60,000 nt of DNA from Takakia lepidozioides (Eukaryota; Streptophyta; Takakiopsida; Takakiales; Takakiaceae). Positions 10,801 to 21,609 of the stretch are shown here, in pieces. The notes below the pieces were generated by a model, which searched no databases, was not told the origin of the DNA, and was given only the letters and a program-made list of their open reading frames with translations. Where the stretch lies: positions 60,495,053 through 60,555,052 of the forward strand of contig CM060732.1 of assembly GCA_030704615.1 (NCBI GenBank). Reading direction: 5' to 3'. Both the position numbers and the translations under genes were made by a program. The first letter of the stretch is position 1. The number at the start of each line of letters is the position of its first letter.

Positions 10801-10847
10801 AATGCCCACTTTGAAATATCCACTTTACTATTTTTTTGCGAATTTCC

Positions 10848-11403
10848 AGCGGCAAAAAATACTTGAAATTCCAAATCTCCCACATGAAGGGCCAATCATT
10901 GCTCAAGGAAAGCAGATGCAAAAAGAAATAATAAGAAGAAATAGATTCAAAGATTTCAAAGGTATGTATTTACATGAACTTCAACACATTTATTTCTTAA
11001 AGAAGGGAACGGACCAAAAAATCATTAATTTTTTTAATTTGAATTACTATATAATTGGTACACAAAATATTATTTTCATCTTGGTCTTTAAATTTTTAAT
11101 ATTATCATAATTTTAACTTAAAAATTCAGATAATTATTATTTTATTCTATTATATATATTAAATATAATTATAATGAATATTTACCCAAATCAATATATG
11201 AATCAAGAGGTTTGTTTTATTTTGTTTTTGTTTTGTTTGTAGCGTCATTGAGATCTCCCAAACCGCGGGGCCCTAGCTCGGGTGCCTAGTGTTGTTGGAA
11301 AGCCCTCGACGAGGAGGGGTGCAACGGCTTCATCTCATGATTTTTGGACTTGCGGCGTGGGAGATGTGAAATTTCAAGTATTTTTTATCATTGGAAATTC
11401 GAA
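10848..11403. repeat. Inverted repeat, about 48-bp arms 450 bp apart
   Basis: The minus strand at 10,848-10,896 and the plus strand at 11,357-11,403 share GTGGGAGAT...TTTCAAGTATTTTTT...GGAAATTCG. This suggests a fold-back element or two oppositely inserted repeat copies. The intervening DNA is A/T-rich with no gene seen. Confidence 0.5.
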
Positions 11404-11956
11404 TTTTAGGTGTATATTGTTCAAGTTTAGTAGAAATTATGGACTTAAATCATCAAATTATAGTCATTCGACAACTTTTGAAGAATTTTGATAGGTTTGA
11501 ATTCAGTTTAAGGTAAATTTAGACATTCAAAAGTCTATGAATAATAATTATATATACAATCAATAAAAGTTTTTACCATAACAACAAATTAAAATGATTT
11601 CATTAATTTTATTGTAAGTATTTAGTAAATATTATTTTTTGGCATAAATCCGTTCTCTGATCACAAAGAAACTTTGAGGCGGCCTAGCACATGAGACCTC
11701 ATGTCACTCATGGAACTACTTCTAAGTCTCGAAATAGTCTACAAAAAATAGCCAAACATTGTCATTTCAGAGGTATAGGATAATGTCTGTTGTCCGACGC
11801 TCCACATTTTCATGTATTTAGGTGAGAGATATCTCTCGTATGTGAGACAGATATGATTACAATGCCAATGCCAATGATTACAATACCAAAACATGTCTAT
11901 AGTAAGCTGGGACTACTCAAAATTTCAGTAATAGTTTTTATTTTTTTATTTTTTAT
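11404..11956. other. No gene recognised, A/T-rich
   Basis: Strongly A/T-rich sequence with no protein-like frame and no recognised repeat apart from the terminal-type motif that begins at 11,957. Confidence 0.4.
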
Positions 11957-12003
11957 TTTAAGGGAAACACCTGGGAGCAACAGCTCACAAATCAGGCCCC
12001 TTG
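11957..12003 (-). repeat. Terminal-type motif, copy 1 of 3
   Basis: The minus strand reads AAGGGGCCTGATTTGTGAGC, then a short GAGC/GCTC stem, then GGTGTTTCCCTT and an A/T tail. The same layout occurs at 29,238-29,284 and 59,678-59,724. It is probably one end of a DNA transposon or MITE family. The upstream flank CTCACTATC is shared with copy 3. Confidence 0.6.
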
Positions 12004-12009
12004 ATAGTG

Positions 12010-13030
12010 AGTTTGTTACAACATCAATAATTAATAAGATATACAGACATACTAACATCCCTCGGTATAGGTTTTTATTAACATTCTTTAACTCATAAGT
12101 CTCAAAACCATAGTCTTGGGCGCACATACCCTGTTTATTTCATAAATAAAAATTAAAAGAAGACAAAAACATCTTGATTCTTCATTGAAACCAATTCACA
12201 CCAACAGTTTGGCTCAAGTGCTAGAGCCCTTTGAAGAAAAGACTTGCAAGACGATTTTGTGAGGTTGGTCATTTTCTCGAACAAGCATTCACGTGCACCA
12301 AAGATACCAAAATTATGGCATTTGTCAGCTAGAGCTCTGACAAACAACAGATTCCTCGTCATATCACGGACGTACAAAACATCAGTAATGTGCTTTATTT
12401 CACCATTTTGCAGTACATTGGTATGGCCCTTCCATTTATATAGTGATATAGAATAAATATTTAGTCTTTCTGGTCCACTGTCTGATCCTACAAAATATGG
12501 ATATGAAGTTTTATTTGGATTTTAATCATTAAAGTTAGAATGATGATATGGGATGTGTATTGCATATTGTTATCCTCTATAAATAAAACTTCGGCTGTAG
12601 TTGTCGTTATCCAATGTCTGAATATATTTGGAGAATGAACATTACGATCAAATTTAATTATTTATAATGGACAGTAAGACATATAATTAAATTTGCAGAC
12701 TCCCGCACCATCAAATTTAGATGTCTAGACGGCTTCTTGTCGGCTTCATTTAAATTTATATTTAATGGTCATTGGAAGAATGAGGAATCAATCAATATCA
12801 CTCACTTCAAAAATTTGGAGCTCGTGTTTCATTTCTTCTTTCTCCGAGGCACTCTATCATGTTCTATTTCCGATTGTTTCCGGCATCCTCTTTGGCTTGC
12901 AATTGTATGCGACATGCCTGATCATGCATCTTTATACGTTGATGACAATTCTATTCCATTCATATTAGGTATGGATGAAGGTGGGTTTGTCATTGTCGCT
13001 GCAAAAGATGTAACACTAAGATTCAATCTT
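12010..13030. other. No recognised gene; one unexplained plus-strand frame
   Basis: The only frame of note is plus 12,737-13,138, from a non-ATG start, with a protein-like middle (HPLWLAIVCDMPDHASLYVDD). I recognise no family. The rest is A/T-rich. Confidence 0.25.
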
Positions 13031-13039
13031 TTTTTTCAT

Positions 13040-13340
13040 GTTACGGACATAGCCCAGAAGCATCTAGCAAGAGCCCAGAAATTTCTAGAAACTTCCAACT
13101 TTCCAGAACATTCTAGAATATTCAAGTATTTTCTATGATATTCCAGAACCTTTCAGAATCTTCCAGAACATTCTATAAATCCAAACCATCTAGTAAGCTC
13201 CATGGCGATAATGAAGTTTCTTAGGAAACATCACTTAGGTAGATAAGCTTCTCAAGAAATAACCTTTGGTTGGAGAAACTTCCTAAGAAAGTTCATAGGT
13301 AACTAGTATATATACAGGAGGCAGGAGGCGGGACAGGGAA
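13040..13340 (+). repeat. LTR-like segment with repeated TTCTAGAA-type motifs
   Basis: It begins TGTTACGGACAT and holds at least six spaced GAA/TTC motifs (CCAGAA, TTCTAGAA, CCAGAACATTC), as in promoters responsive to heat-shock factors and in many plant LTRs. A TATATATA box lies at about 13,308. The end is not defined and no partner copy was found. Confidence 0.35.
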
Positions 13341-13504
13341 CTCCTCAGTCTCGCCAACACAAGTCTTGAGGTAGAAGTAGACTTTGCGCTTGACCTTGAT
13401 CATGTACTCTCTTGATCTATAAATATCATCTTGATTTTTGCTTAAGCATCGTGTCTTGCTCAGACCCCATTGGCGGCCTACATATATATTTTTCTTTAAT
13501 AAAC

Positions 13505-13735
13505 CAAGACCGCCAAACTGGCGGTTTCGTTTTTTTTTATAAAAAAATTTAAATATTGTTTTTAGATATGTCATCTCTGCTATCCAACATCTACCTATCC
13601 GAATTAATAGCAGGACGGCCATAGCTGGCGATCCCAATTTTCTTAAGGTTATTTTTTAATTTATTTTTGGATAAATTCGATACCGTCAGCTCTGGTGCTT
13701 CAATTTTTTTTTAATTTTTTTTAAATCAAAATTGA
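13505..13735. repeat. Isolated palindromes of the ACCGCCA family
   Basis: AGACCGCCAAACTGGCGGTTT at 13,506-13,526 and a degenerate partner at about 13,680 (ACCGTCAGCTCTGGTG) have the same form as the array at 20.1-21.2 kb and sit in the same kind of A/T-rich spacer. Confidence 0.5.
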
Positions 13736-13918
13736 CGATCCCAATCGGTGTGCGTCTGGCGGGAGCTAGACTAGTTGCTTTTCAATCTTTAAATATCTTG
13801 CTTGTTGTGATAATAAATTATTATATGAAATATTTTCAACAATTGAAAATGACTGTGCAGAAGGAAGATGGTAGCGTACAATCAAATTTTTGTCAGACGA
13901 ATTTATGTTGGTGACTCA
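13736..13918 (+). pseudogene. Fragment of an unrecognised gene family (copy A, first half)
   Basis: The plus strand matches 16,189-16,340 over its length. The shared core is LNILLVVIINYYM/SYFM, a QQLKM segment and QKED. Copy B continues collinearly into a second half. Here the matching second half lies on the opposite strand at 14,885-15,050, beyond a CACTA element. The function is unknown. Confidence 0.5.
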
Positions 13919-14880
13919 CACTACAAGAGAAACTGGTTTTTTTTACATCTTTTTTTTTACACCTGTAGGTGTAAAAAAACCACCTACTCACATCCCTTTG
14001 GGTGTAAGGTAAACCGTGTTGATTCCGCCACCCTATAGAAAAAGCCAGTGGTGTCGAAAAAGCCATCTTACATCCATTTATACCCTGACGTGACGCCCGG
14101 CCTGTCTGGTTTGTTGACATGGTTTTTTTTACATCCATTTTGATTGGCTTTTCTTACATTTGTTTCGACTGAAGTTTTTGACGGCTTATCTTACACCCTG
14201 CTTGACAATGTGGCGAATTCAAAATTCAAATTCAAATTTTAAAATTTAAATTTGGCCGTTCAAAAATTTGAAATATGCGTTGACCGTTGACCGCACACCA
14301 TCCCACACATTACTAGACAATATACACTTGAACCTAAGACCTCCTCATTATAACATCACTAAGTCACTATACACTAACCAACACATCTATTACACATACA
14401 TGCACAACATAAGTGGTTTGATTGTATATAAATATAATAAACTTTGCATTGTTGCATAATCCACACTAGTGTAAATTAAGCCCAGTAACATTTCTCACAC
14501 CATGTCTAGTCAGCATGCTACCTCTGAGTCCCTTAATCGACGTGTACTACCAATGTGACATAATTTACACTAGTGTAAAATAAACCCAGTAACCTTTCTC
14601 ACACCATGTATAGTCAGCATGCCACATCATATAATTCCACCCCATTGTGTGGATCTCACACCGGTGTGAGATAAGCCTTGTACACTGTTGGATACCTTCT
14701 CGGTCAACAACCATTGACCACAAAATGTATGAGCTTGGTATATACTAGTCTACATGAAGCGGCTTCTCTTACACTGGCTCATTCTACATCATCAAAATTT
14801 TACAGGGGTGTAAAATTTTGTGTAAGAAAAATCAGGTGTGAACTACCCTTGTTGTAAGAAAAGCCAGGATCTTTGTAGTG
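13919..14880 (+). mobile_element. Non-autonomous CACTA (En/Spm-type) element, complete
   Basis: The 962-bp element starts CACTACAAGAGAAACTGG and ends CCAGGATCTTTGTAGTG. The two ends pair as imperfect inverted repeats of about 28 bp. It is flanked on both sides by TCA (13,916-13,918 and 14,881-14,883), the 3-bp target duplication typical of CACTA elements. Subterminal motifs TTACACC and GGTGTAA occur many times in both directions near the ends, as CACTA transposase-binding repeats do. No transposase is encoded, so movement would need help in trans. Confidence 0.92.
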
Positions 14881-14884
14881 TCAG

Positions 14885-15050
14885 ATGTGAAATATCTGAG
14901 AAATGACGGCCTACAATAGCCTGGCCACCTGGTGTAGAATCGGAAGAACTCTACAATTGGCGCCGTATAAGCCTCCGGTCCGGGAGGGCCTACGTTTGCC
15001 GCGATCCAATCACCTCGATATTTCTCAACAATTCTAATGATCTTGCTCAA
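14885..15050 (-). pseudogene. Fragment of the same unrecognised family (second half, inverted)
   Basis: The minus strand encodes IIRIVEKYRGDWIAANVGPP, then IVEFFRFYTRWPGY. It matches the plus strand at 16,455-16,600 (IVEEYRDDWIATNLGPP, IVEFFRFYTR). The intact order is seen only in copy B. Sequence after the match is not coding-like. The function is unknown. Confidence 0.5.
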
Positions 15051-15600
15051 ACATCAATGCGTGATTTTCCGCTGATCCTCGGAATTTCATTCTTCCAAAT
15101 GGCATGAGGATATAGTGCGGTAATGTACCCCCAGGTGTAGTGTGGATCGGAAAGAAAAGAAGAGAAAACCAACATTAAATCTCATCGATAATATCTATAT
15201 TCGTTTTTATAGAACTCGTCCATCATTACGATCAGGTTTTTTTAAATCCCTGGATCTTTGAATATGGCTAATATTGGGACAATCAGGGAACGTGGAATAA
15301 TTTTCATTACTTCTTAATATCACGATATTCACTTTAATCATGTTTTAATCACGAAAGACTATATTTGGAACAAATATCGAGTATAATAATAGTGCAAATT
15401 TTTTTTTTCGCATGCGAAATTCGGGGGTTGAATATCTGACAACTTAATATCTATATAGTCATACTAGGATACATACAATATATTCTTTATTATTAAATTG
15501 GATGTTCACATTGGTGGTGTTCTATATAAGTGTAGTGGGGAAGTGTTTCTCTCTTTCTCATATTGTCTTTGTGTTGAACATATTTAGTGAGATTAGAGTA
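15051..15600. other. No gene recognised
   Basis: A/T-rich sequence upstream of the RING-like gene start. It presumably includes that gene's promoter and 5' UTR, but no clear promoter element can be assigned. Confidence 0.35.
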
Positions 15601-15719
15601 ATGAAGCGTTGGAGAGGCGAATCTTCATTTTCCTCAAAGAGACGCCCTTCTGAAGATAGAGAAGTGATTGTTCTATCTAAGAGTGACTCGGACTCTGAGT
15701 CAGACTAAGTGATGACAGA
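15601..15719 (+). pseudogene. RING-like gene, N-terminal part (split by LTR insertion)
   Basis: ATG 15,601 opens MKRWRGESSFSSKRRPSED and then a Ser/Asp-rich acidic tract ending in a TAA four codons before the LTR. If the LTR and one copy of its 5-bp target duplication are skipped, the frame passes directly (GTG ATG ACA GAT GAG CTC) into the segment at 18,776. This is good evidence that the two pieces were one gene. It resembles small Ser-rich nuclear or ubiquitin-related proteins only in composition. Confidence 0.6.
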
Positions 15720-16003
15720 TGTAACAGGGTAGAATCTAGAAGGTTCTAGATGGAGGAGGAAAGTTCCCTAGAAGTTTTCAAAATAACTAGGAAGGTTCCT
15801 AGGAAGTTTGACTTAAAGAAGTTTGATTTAAAGCTCTCAAGTCAAACCTGTAAGATATTTCTATTATGGAGAGTAGGTCAACTGTTTGATAAAGTCATAT
15901 TGTAGAGAATATGTAAAACCTAGGAAGGTTGACTTTAGGAAGTTTTGACTTACGGCTCTCAAGTCAAACCTTTAAAATAATCATATTGTGAAGGGTATAT
16001 AAA
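15720..16003 (+). repeat. Solo LTR, left part
   Basis: It matches the LTR at 10,304 from TGTAACA to the GGGTATATAAAC box at about 15,990, with one extra 55-bp internal stretch. The right end of the LTR is 2.7 kb away, at 18,715-18,770. The left flank ACAGA and right flank GCAGA look like a 5-bp target duplication with one change. Confidence 0.82.
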
Positions 16004-16179
16004 CATGTAATTTTTTTTTCATACGTATAATTTTAGCATCGCTAGAGTTGGTCATCCCGAATTTTGTGTTAAAAAAAATTTGAATTTTATTTTGTATGAT
16101 ATCGGGACCGCCAGAGCTGGCCGTCACTTGGCCGACAGACACACTTGTGAGTCTAATTGAAGTATGCAATCATTAATGC

Positions 16180-16620
16180 GGTCTATCAGTGGTTGTCATA
16201 TTTTTGGTAGGTCTACCAAGAGCTAAACAAGCTGCTTTTAGATCCTTAAATATCTTGCTTGTTGTGATAATAAGTTATTTTATGGAATATTCTCAACAAT
16301 TGAAAATGGTTATGCAGAAGGAAGATGCTGACATACGATTGAATTTTTTGTATCATTTGAGAAGAGAGTGCAGGGACATTACTGCATTATATCCTCATGT
16401 CATTTGGGAGAATGAGATCCCGATGATCAGCAATAAATCACCCATCGCTGTTTGAGCAAGATCCTCAGGATTGTTGAGGAATATCGAGATGACTGGATCG
16501 CAACAAACTTAGGCCCTCCCATACCGGAAGCTTATATGGCGTCAATCGTAGAATTCTTCCGATTCTACACCAGGTAGCCGGACTGTTATGAGCCGTCATT
16601 TCTAGGATATTTCACGTTTG
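16180..16620 (+). pseudogene. Unrecognised gene family, copy B (most complete)
   Basis: The plus strand encodes LNILLVVIISYFMEYSQQL, a Leu/Arg-rich middle (LRRECRDITALYPHVIWE), a stop at 16,453-16,455, then in another frame IVEEYRDDWIATNLGPP and IVEFFRFYTR. Shared segments on two strands at 13.7 and 14.9 kb show that this is a repeated coding sequence, perhaps part of a transposon. No catalytic motif is visible. Confidence 0.45.
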
Positions 16621-17369
16621 AGTCACTTGCAGAAATTCATCTGAAGTAGCAGATAATATATCTATATGCGGATGATTGCTAGATCATGAGCGTCGAAGCG
16701 TGAGCACAGCCAGGTTCACATCACGTTAGATGTCAATTTTGAACATGTAAGACGTATTTCCGCGATATGTACCTATTTCCGTAGAAATAATGTCCTACAT
16801 CTTTTTTATCTGACCTCACCTGTATCATGTATCCGATCTTCCAAAGTCAGAAAATGCCTCCTAAGTTGTGAAAGACTCGGTCTTTATGGCACGACGTAGC
16901 ATGACGTCACACGATGCAACACGATTTGGTTTTTGTGGCACGACGCAACAGTAGAAATAGACGTCTCTGAAGTTCTTTCTTCAGGGCAATGTTGCAAGGC
17001 GTCATTGTATCACTGCTTTTAAGCGAACGCTGCTGCATAAGGGTGAGATGAACCACCAGGATCTTACCACATCTTTTACTTGCGTTGTAGTACAAAACAA
17101 GATGGTCCATCTCACCCCTATATACCGGCAACCCCCTGTCTAATGGTCCAAAAATCCTAAGATTTTAGGATAAGGTAGCCCCGGACGTGGGCTTTCTAAC
17201 GGTATGATGGTCTGGTCCTAGAACTTAGAGAATCGGGAGCTAGAGATAGAGACAACGGGAAACCAAAAGAGGAGTGAAAATATTGTACTCTTGAATTTAG
17301 ACTACACTACATGAATAGTTTTCTGTTAAAAGATAGAAGATGACCGGTTATACCGGTGAAGGGCCTTCC

Positions 17370-18215
17370 TCTCTACCGAAAATATTCTAGGGAGTGAAAT
17401 TTTCTACTTAGTGGAAGTGGTATGGTCTCACCATGAGAATAGTTTAGTATATCTAATAGCATGTTTTGTTTTGTTTTATGCAACTTGGTTGTGTAATTCA
17501 TCCAACAGGATGAATGTGGATATGTGAAGAATTTCATCCACCAGTTTAGATTTGGGAGCAAATTCTTCCCGGTATTGGGAACTGTTCCCTGAAACAAAGG
17601 GCGTTCCCACTAGTTATTTGAGTTCCCCTAGAGATACAGAGCGATCTTTGGGATCCTATGAGAATTCCCTACTATTAGAATTTAACTTCTATTTTTGTTT
17701 TATTTATTGTTTATTATTTATTATGTGCATTGTTATATGCTGTAAATTAGGGCCATTATAGGCCCATTTATCCGAACCTCCTTAAAATCAAAAGTTGAGT
17801 TTTTAGGAGAGATTCGGCTATTCCTGAGTGGTAGGTTGAACTCAGCCACCCAGGAGTGGAGGGGCATTGGGAAGAGGCGTCTCTCTTCCTAAACCCGGTA
17901 AGTGTTTTGTGAAGAGACAACGAATTAGTTCCCGACTATTAGCGGTTCGGGGGTTTAGGCAGTAGGATATAGTCAATAAAACTAAGACTTGGAAGACAAT
18001 GTACTTTAAAAATACATAAACATACCATAGACTAAGAAACGCAAACTCGCCCCACACCGAGGAAGTTGGACTCTACGTTGCCGGTGGGATTTAGAATTTG
18101 CTTTATTATTTATTCTTTTGTGATTATTCCGCCACTAACACGCCTCGGATCCCCTGCACTAACCGCAGTCGGGTGGGCGATTCTTTGAGCCTAACCCATC
18201 CCGCTACACACCTCG
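17370..18215 (+). repeat. Dispersed LTR-like repeat, copy 1
   Basis: The segment holds repeated GTTCCC motifs, GATCTTTGGGATCC, then CACCCAGGAGTG, AAACCCGGTAAGT, and CCCGACTATTAGCGG with CGGGGGTTTAGG. The same series in the same order is found at 25,985-26,620 and partly at 28,905-29,000. AAACCCGGTAAGT looks like a 5' splice site. It probably represents the LTR or leader of one retrotransposon family. Confidence 0.55.
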
Positions 18216-18714
18216 ACCCTCCTAGCTAGTATGCCGTCGTTCTGGCCGCGCGTGTCCGCGGCTCGTTACCTTAATAAATATATCTATTTGGTTTCATTTA
18301 CAACTTCGACCGATCTGGGTATGTCCGGAAGTCCGTCAAGCTACTCATCCACAAAATTGGAACTGTTAATGATAATGAACTCCAGATCGGGACTTCATAG
18401 GCTCAAGGCAAAACTGGAGGAAGCAGGAGCTTCAGAATGGACATATATATCCCGGATTAGTACTGGCGCCCCCCCGGATACGAATCTTGCGAACCAGCTT
18501 AGTAACACTAATATAATGCAACTGGATAAACATGAAAATTAATTCGGCTGCAGTGTCATTCCCACAGCCATAGAGCATCGGCGGTGGTACCTTCCGTATG
18601 TTTTTAATAGGATGATGAAGAGGTGGCTGTAAAAGATCCTCTACACTACACCCCAACAACCAACAAACCCAATCGTGCTTTCTATTGATAGGAGTAGTGC
18701 TACCGCTTCTGTTT

Positions 18715-18770
18715 TGGGAAAAAGTTGAGAAATACTTCTATTCTAATTTGTATAGATCCTGGGTGTTACA
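18715..18770 (+). repeat. Solo LTR, right end
   Basis: It is identical in layout to the last 55 bp of the LTR at 10,586-10,640 (TTTTGGGAAAAAGTTGAG through GGGTGTTACA). It is followed by GCAGA, the presumed target duplication. Confidence 0.85.
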
Positions 18771-19233
18771 GCAGATGAGCTCTATGCGAGAAAGCTGGTG
18801 CGAAGAGACTAGGATCAGGTGATGAAGGATGAGAGGGTGGCTCGGGAGCTTAACAGGGCTCTTAACACCCCCCATGAGGAGGATGCAGGTGCTCAACAAC
18901 AGCTCCTACGACTTGTGGTGGAAGTGGATACTACTGCGTTGGTCTTGAGCAGTTGGCCTGTGATTTCGATGAGGGAGACTACGAGGCTCTCATAGGACTT
19001 GATGCCTCTGTTCACAACAAGGGATTGACAATGGAAGTCATTTTTTCTGGCTTGCCTGTGTATGCAGCTTCTACAACGACGTCCAGTGAGAATGTGTGTA
19101 CTATTTGTCAGAACGCGTTCCTTCCCCAGCAGCTGATTCAGAAGTTGTTTTATGGTTATCAATATCACAAAGATTGTATTGATAATCGGTTGCAAATACG
19201 TGCGATATGTCATATTTGCAATGATAGGGTTTG
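18771..19233 (+). pseudogene. RING-like gene, C-terminal part
   Basis: The frame continues the 15,601 segment: DELYARKLVRRD, a TAG, then a helical stretch, a frameshift at about 18,940, DFDEGDYEALIGLDAS, and a RING-H2-like end (CTICQNAF...YHKDCI...ICHIC). Two expected zinc ligands in the centre, a Cys and a His before YHKDC, are Tyr, both explainable by single G:C-to-A:T changes. It ends at TGA 19,231-19,233. RING proteins usually act as ubiquitin ligases; this copy is disabled by the LTR and these lesions. Confidence 0.65.
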
Positions 19234-20115
19234 AGATATGGTCTAGTTATTGACTCTTCAGGTGTGGCTTTCTTGCACTATGGCTGCTATTGCATGCAAA
19301 TAGAAAAGACACACTTCCTTTGTTATTGACAACGTTACAGAGAATCATGGCCATTTCACAGCTCAATTGTATTCACAAGATGTGTCTTCCTGACAGACTT
19401 GGATGCTTGCTATTATGCATGTCTCTGCATTTTGTGTGTTTGAAATGAATAAGATGAAGAGAACTTCAAGAGAAAAGTTTTTCTGTAGTTTTCAGCTTGT
19501 CTTGTTTTTAGATTGCTATCAAGAGTAGAGAAACAATGAAGAGCACTGGAATGTCTACAACAATACAAAACTATTGATAATTATAACGTTTAAATTTGAC
19601 ATTTTGGTTTTATGTTCTCGTTTCTAGAGCTTTATACAGAAAGAGTCACAACTTTAGGGATTGCTGTGTGATAACTCCGAATTCCTTGCTTTCCTGTTAG
19701 ACCAACTGAGAAGTATTTTATTACTAGATTTTACGAAAGTAATGAGGAGTATCAATCTCAGCAAACTGATCTCAGCTAAATACATAAATTCCATGTATGA
19801 TCTAAACATCCTTAAATTGTCTAGGGAAGTTAAATTCATTGATACTGAATAATGTATATATTTGTGGCACGAGAAGTACATGGATAGAAGTACAGGCATG
19901 GTCGAAACGACTACAAGATCTTCCCGATCATTTGTATATGCTAGGTAAATTTGAAACTTATCTTGGCCTGCAAGACAATTGTTGGACATTTGAGACTACA
20001 TCTTTTTTTTATTGTTTAGCAACATACTTAGTTGACAGTAAGATAACTAGTGAAGATGATTTAAAATCGCAAGATGGTCGTCCTAATTTTTCTAATTTTT
20101 AAAAGTTTTGTCTGG
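19234..20115. other. 3' flank of the RING-like gene; no further gene recognised
   Basis: Contains two moderate plus-strand frames (19,661-19,852; 19,839-20,102) that overlap and have no recognisable family. Probably 3' UTR and intergenic DNA. Confidence 0.3.
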
Positions 20116-20119
20116 TTGA

Positions 20120-20419
20120 AATTTGAGACCCCCAGAGCTGGCGGTCCCGATCTTTTAATTTTTTAAACCGTTGAAGTCGCCAAAAGTAGAAGTCCTAATT
20201 TATTTTTAATTTATATTTAAAATTAAAATTAGTGCTATGACGGTCTTGTCATTTCTTAAAAAAAATTAATTGGATGGATAAAATCGGTACCGCTAGTTCA
20301 AAACATAATTGGGATCGCCGATTTTAATTTAAAATAAATTAAAACGAATTAGAATAAATAAAAAAATTGAATCGCCAGAGGTGACGATACTAAATTTATC
20401 CAGTTTGATGGTCCTGATT

Positions 20420-20469
<50 letters not shown>

Positions 20470-21195
20470 ACCACCAACTTAAATTAAAATCGGAACCGTC
20501 GAAGCTGGTGGTCCAATGTTTTTTTTTTAAAATATTATGGAACCACCAGAGCTGGTGGTCATTTTTAATATAGTAAAATAAATAATTTTTTTGGAACCGC
20601 CAGCTTTGGCTATCTTGATTTTAGTAAATTTTAAAATTTTAAAAATAAAAATATTGGGACCGCCATCTCTGGCGGTCTCGATTACATTAAAAAACAATAT
20701 ATTGAGATGTTCTTGGCTTGACTTCGGGGGGTTGCCAAGCATTATTATCCAAGTGCATTGCAACCTCTGGAACTACCTCATTCTTGTTGCAAGGAAGAAG
20801 AACCGCCGGCTCTAACGGTCTAAAATTTAAACAAAACGAAACTTTTAAAAATTCCCGATATTATACAAAAAAATATTCAATTTCCTTTTACAAAATTCGG
20901 GACGACCAACTCCGGCGATCCTAAAATTACACATATAAAAAATTTAATTAAATTGAATGTTAGTAATTTGAAATGACTGTCATGGTCGCCCGACCACCGC
21001 CATTGTCTGGCGTTCATCTGAACCCCAACAAAAATAAAAAATAAAAAAACAATAAAAATAAAAACCTCACATACTCCTGTCCATTGCCAAATGTCATTCG
21101 GAAATCCGAAAGAGAACAAGAAAAATCCAACATTTTATTTATTTATTTATTTATTTGGATGTGATTGAGTTTGCCAGAGCTGGCGAGGGTATGTA
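20120..21195. repeat. Array of GGGACCGCCAG-type palindromes
   Basis: At least ten imperfect palindromes with arms like GGGACCGCCA and TGGCGGTCCC occur every 50-100 bp in A/T-rich spacers. The clearest are at 20,124-20,150, 20,494-20,514, 20,539-20,563, 20,655-20,684, 20,800-20,820 and 20,899-20,922. Units diverge strongly while keeping both arms. Similar units occur at 13.5, 16.1, 25.5, 58.2 and 59.8 kb. Layout matches the TGCGACCACC arrays around the hAT transposase. No gene lies inside. Confidence 0.75.
20425..20466. repeat. (TA)n microsatellite
   Basis: About 21 perfect TA units interrupt the palindrome array. Confidence 0.95.
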
Positions 21196-21609
21196 TAATT
21201 CATGAGCGTTGAGCAGGTTTAAGCATGAGCATGAACAGAAATTACCATGAGCAGAACATAATTAATATTTTTAAAAAACAATTTGGCATTTGTGGAAGTA
21301 ATTTTGGACTGTTTTTCATATACTCAAACAGTTCGATGCTCGATGAAATATGACATCGAACTTAGATTCGGATACCAAAAAATAGGTTCGTTAACTCCCG
21401 AACCTAGAGAGTCGGTGCCGATTATAAGTGAATAGTGCTCGTGATACGGATACCGTGGGCATATGCACGTTTACTATAACTGAGTGTTTTTTTTTTTTTT
21501 TTTTTTTTTCCTCGAAATTCACGAAAATCGGGGAGGTCGGCGGACTACAACCATCCGCACCCATTTTTTGTCTCTGCTTAGCTCCAGTACACCATCATAA
21601 GCTGGCTAA
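21196..21609. other. No gene; T-run
   Basis: Contains a 23-nt T-run at about 21,487-21,509, possibly the tail of a minus-strand retroposon. No gene seen. Confidence 0.4.

Larger units (their letters stand above)
16004..18714. mobile_element. Composite insertion inside the solo LTR
   Basis: About 2.7 kb replaces some 25 bp of the LTR. It starts with a T-run and contains ACCGCCA-type palindromes (16,035-16,130), copy B of the unrecognised gene family (16,180-16,620) and a dispersed LTR-like repeat (17,370-18,215). The part at 16,651-17,370 shows no gene. No single pair of terminal repeats explains the whole block, so it probably accumulated in several steps. Confidence 0.55.

Noticed and set aside
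10306-16003. The two related LTRs (10,304 and 15,720) as the pair of one element
   Set aside because: The first follows an integrase stop and polypurine tract, so it is a 3' LTR; the second has its own target duplication inside a gene and nothing retroviral lies between them.
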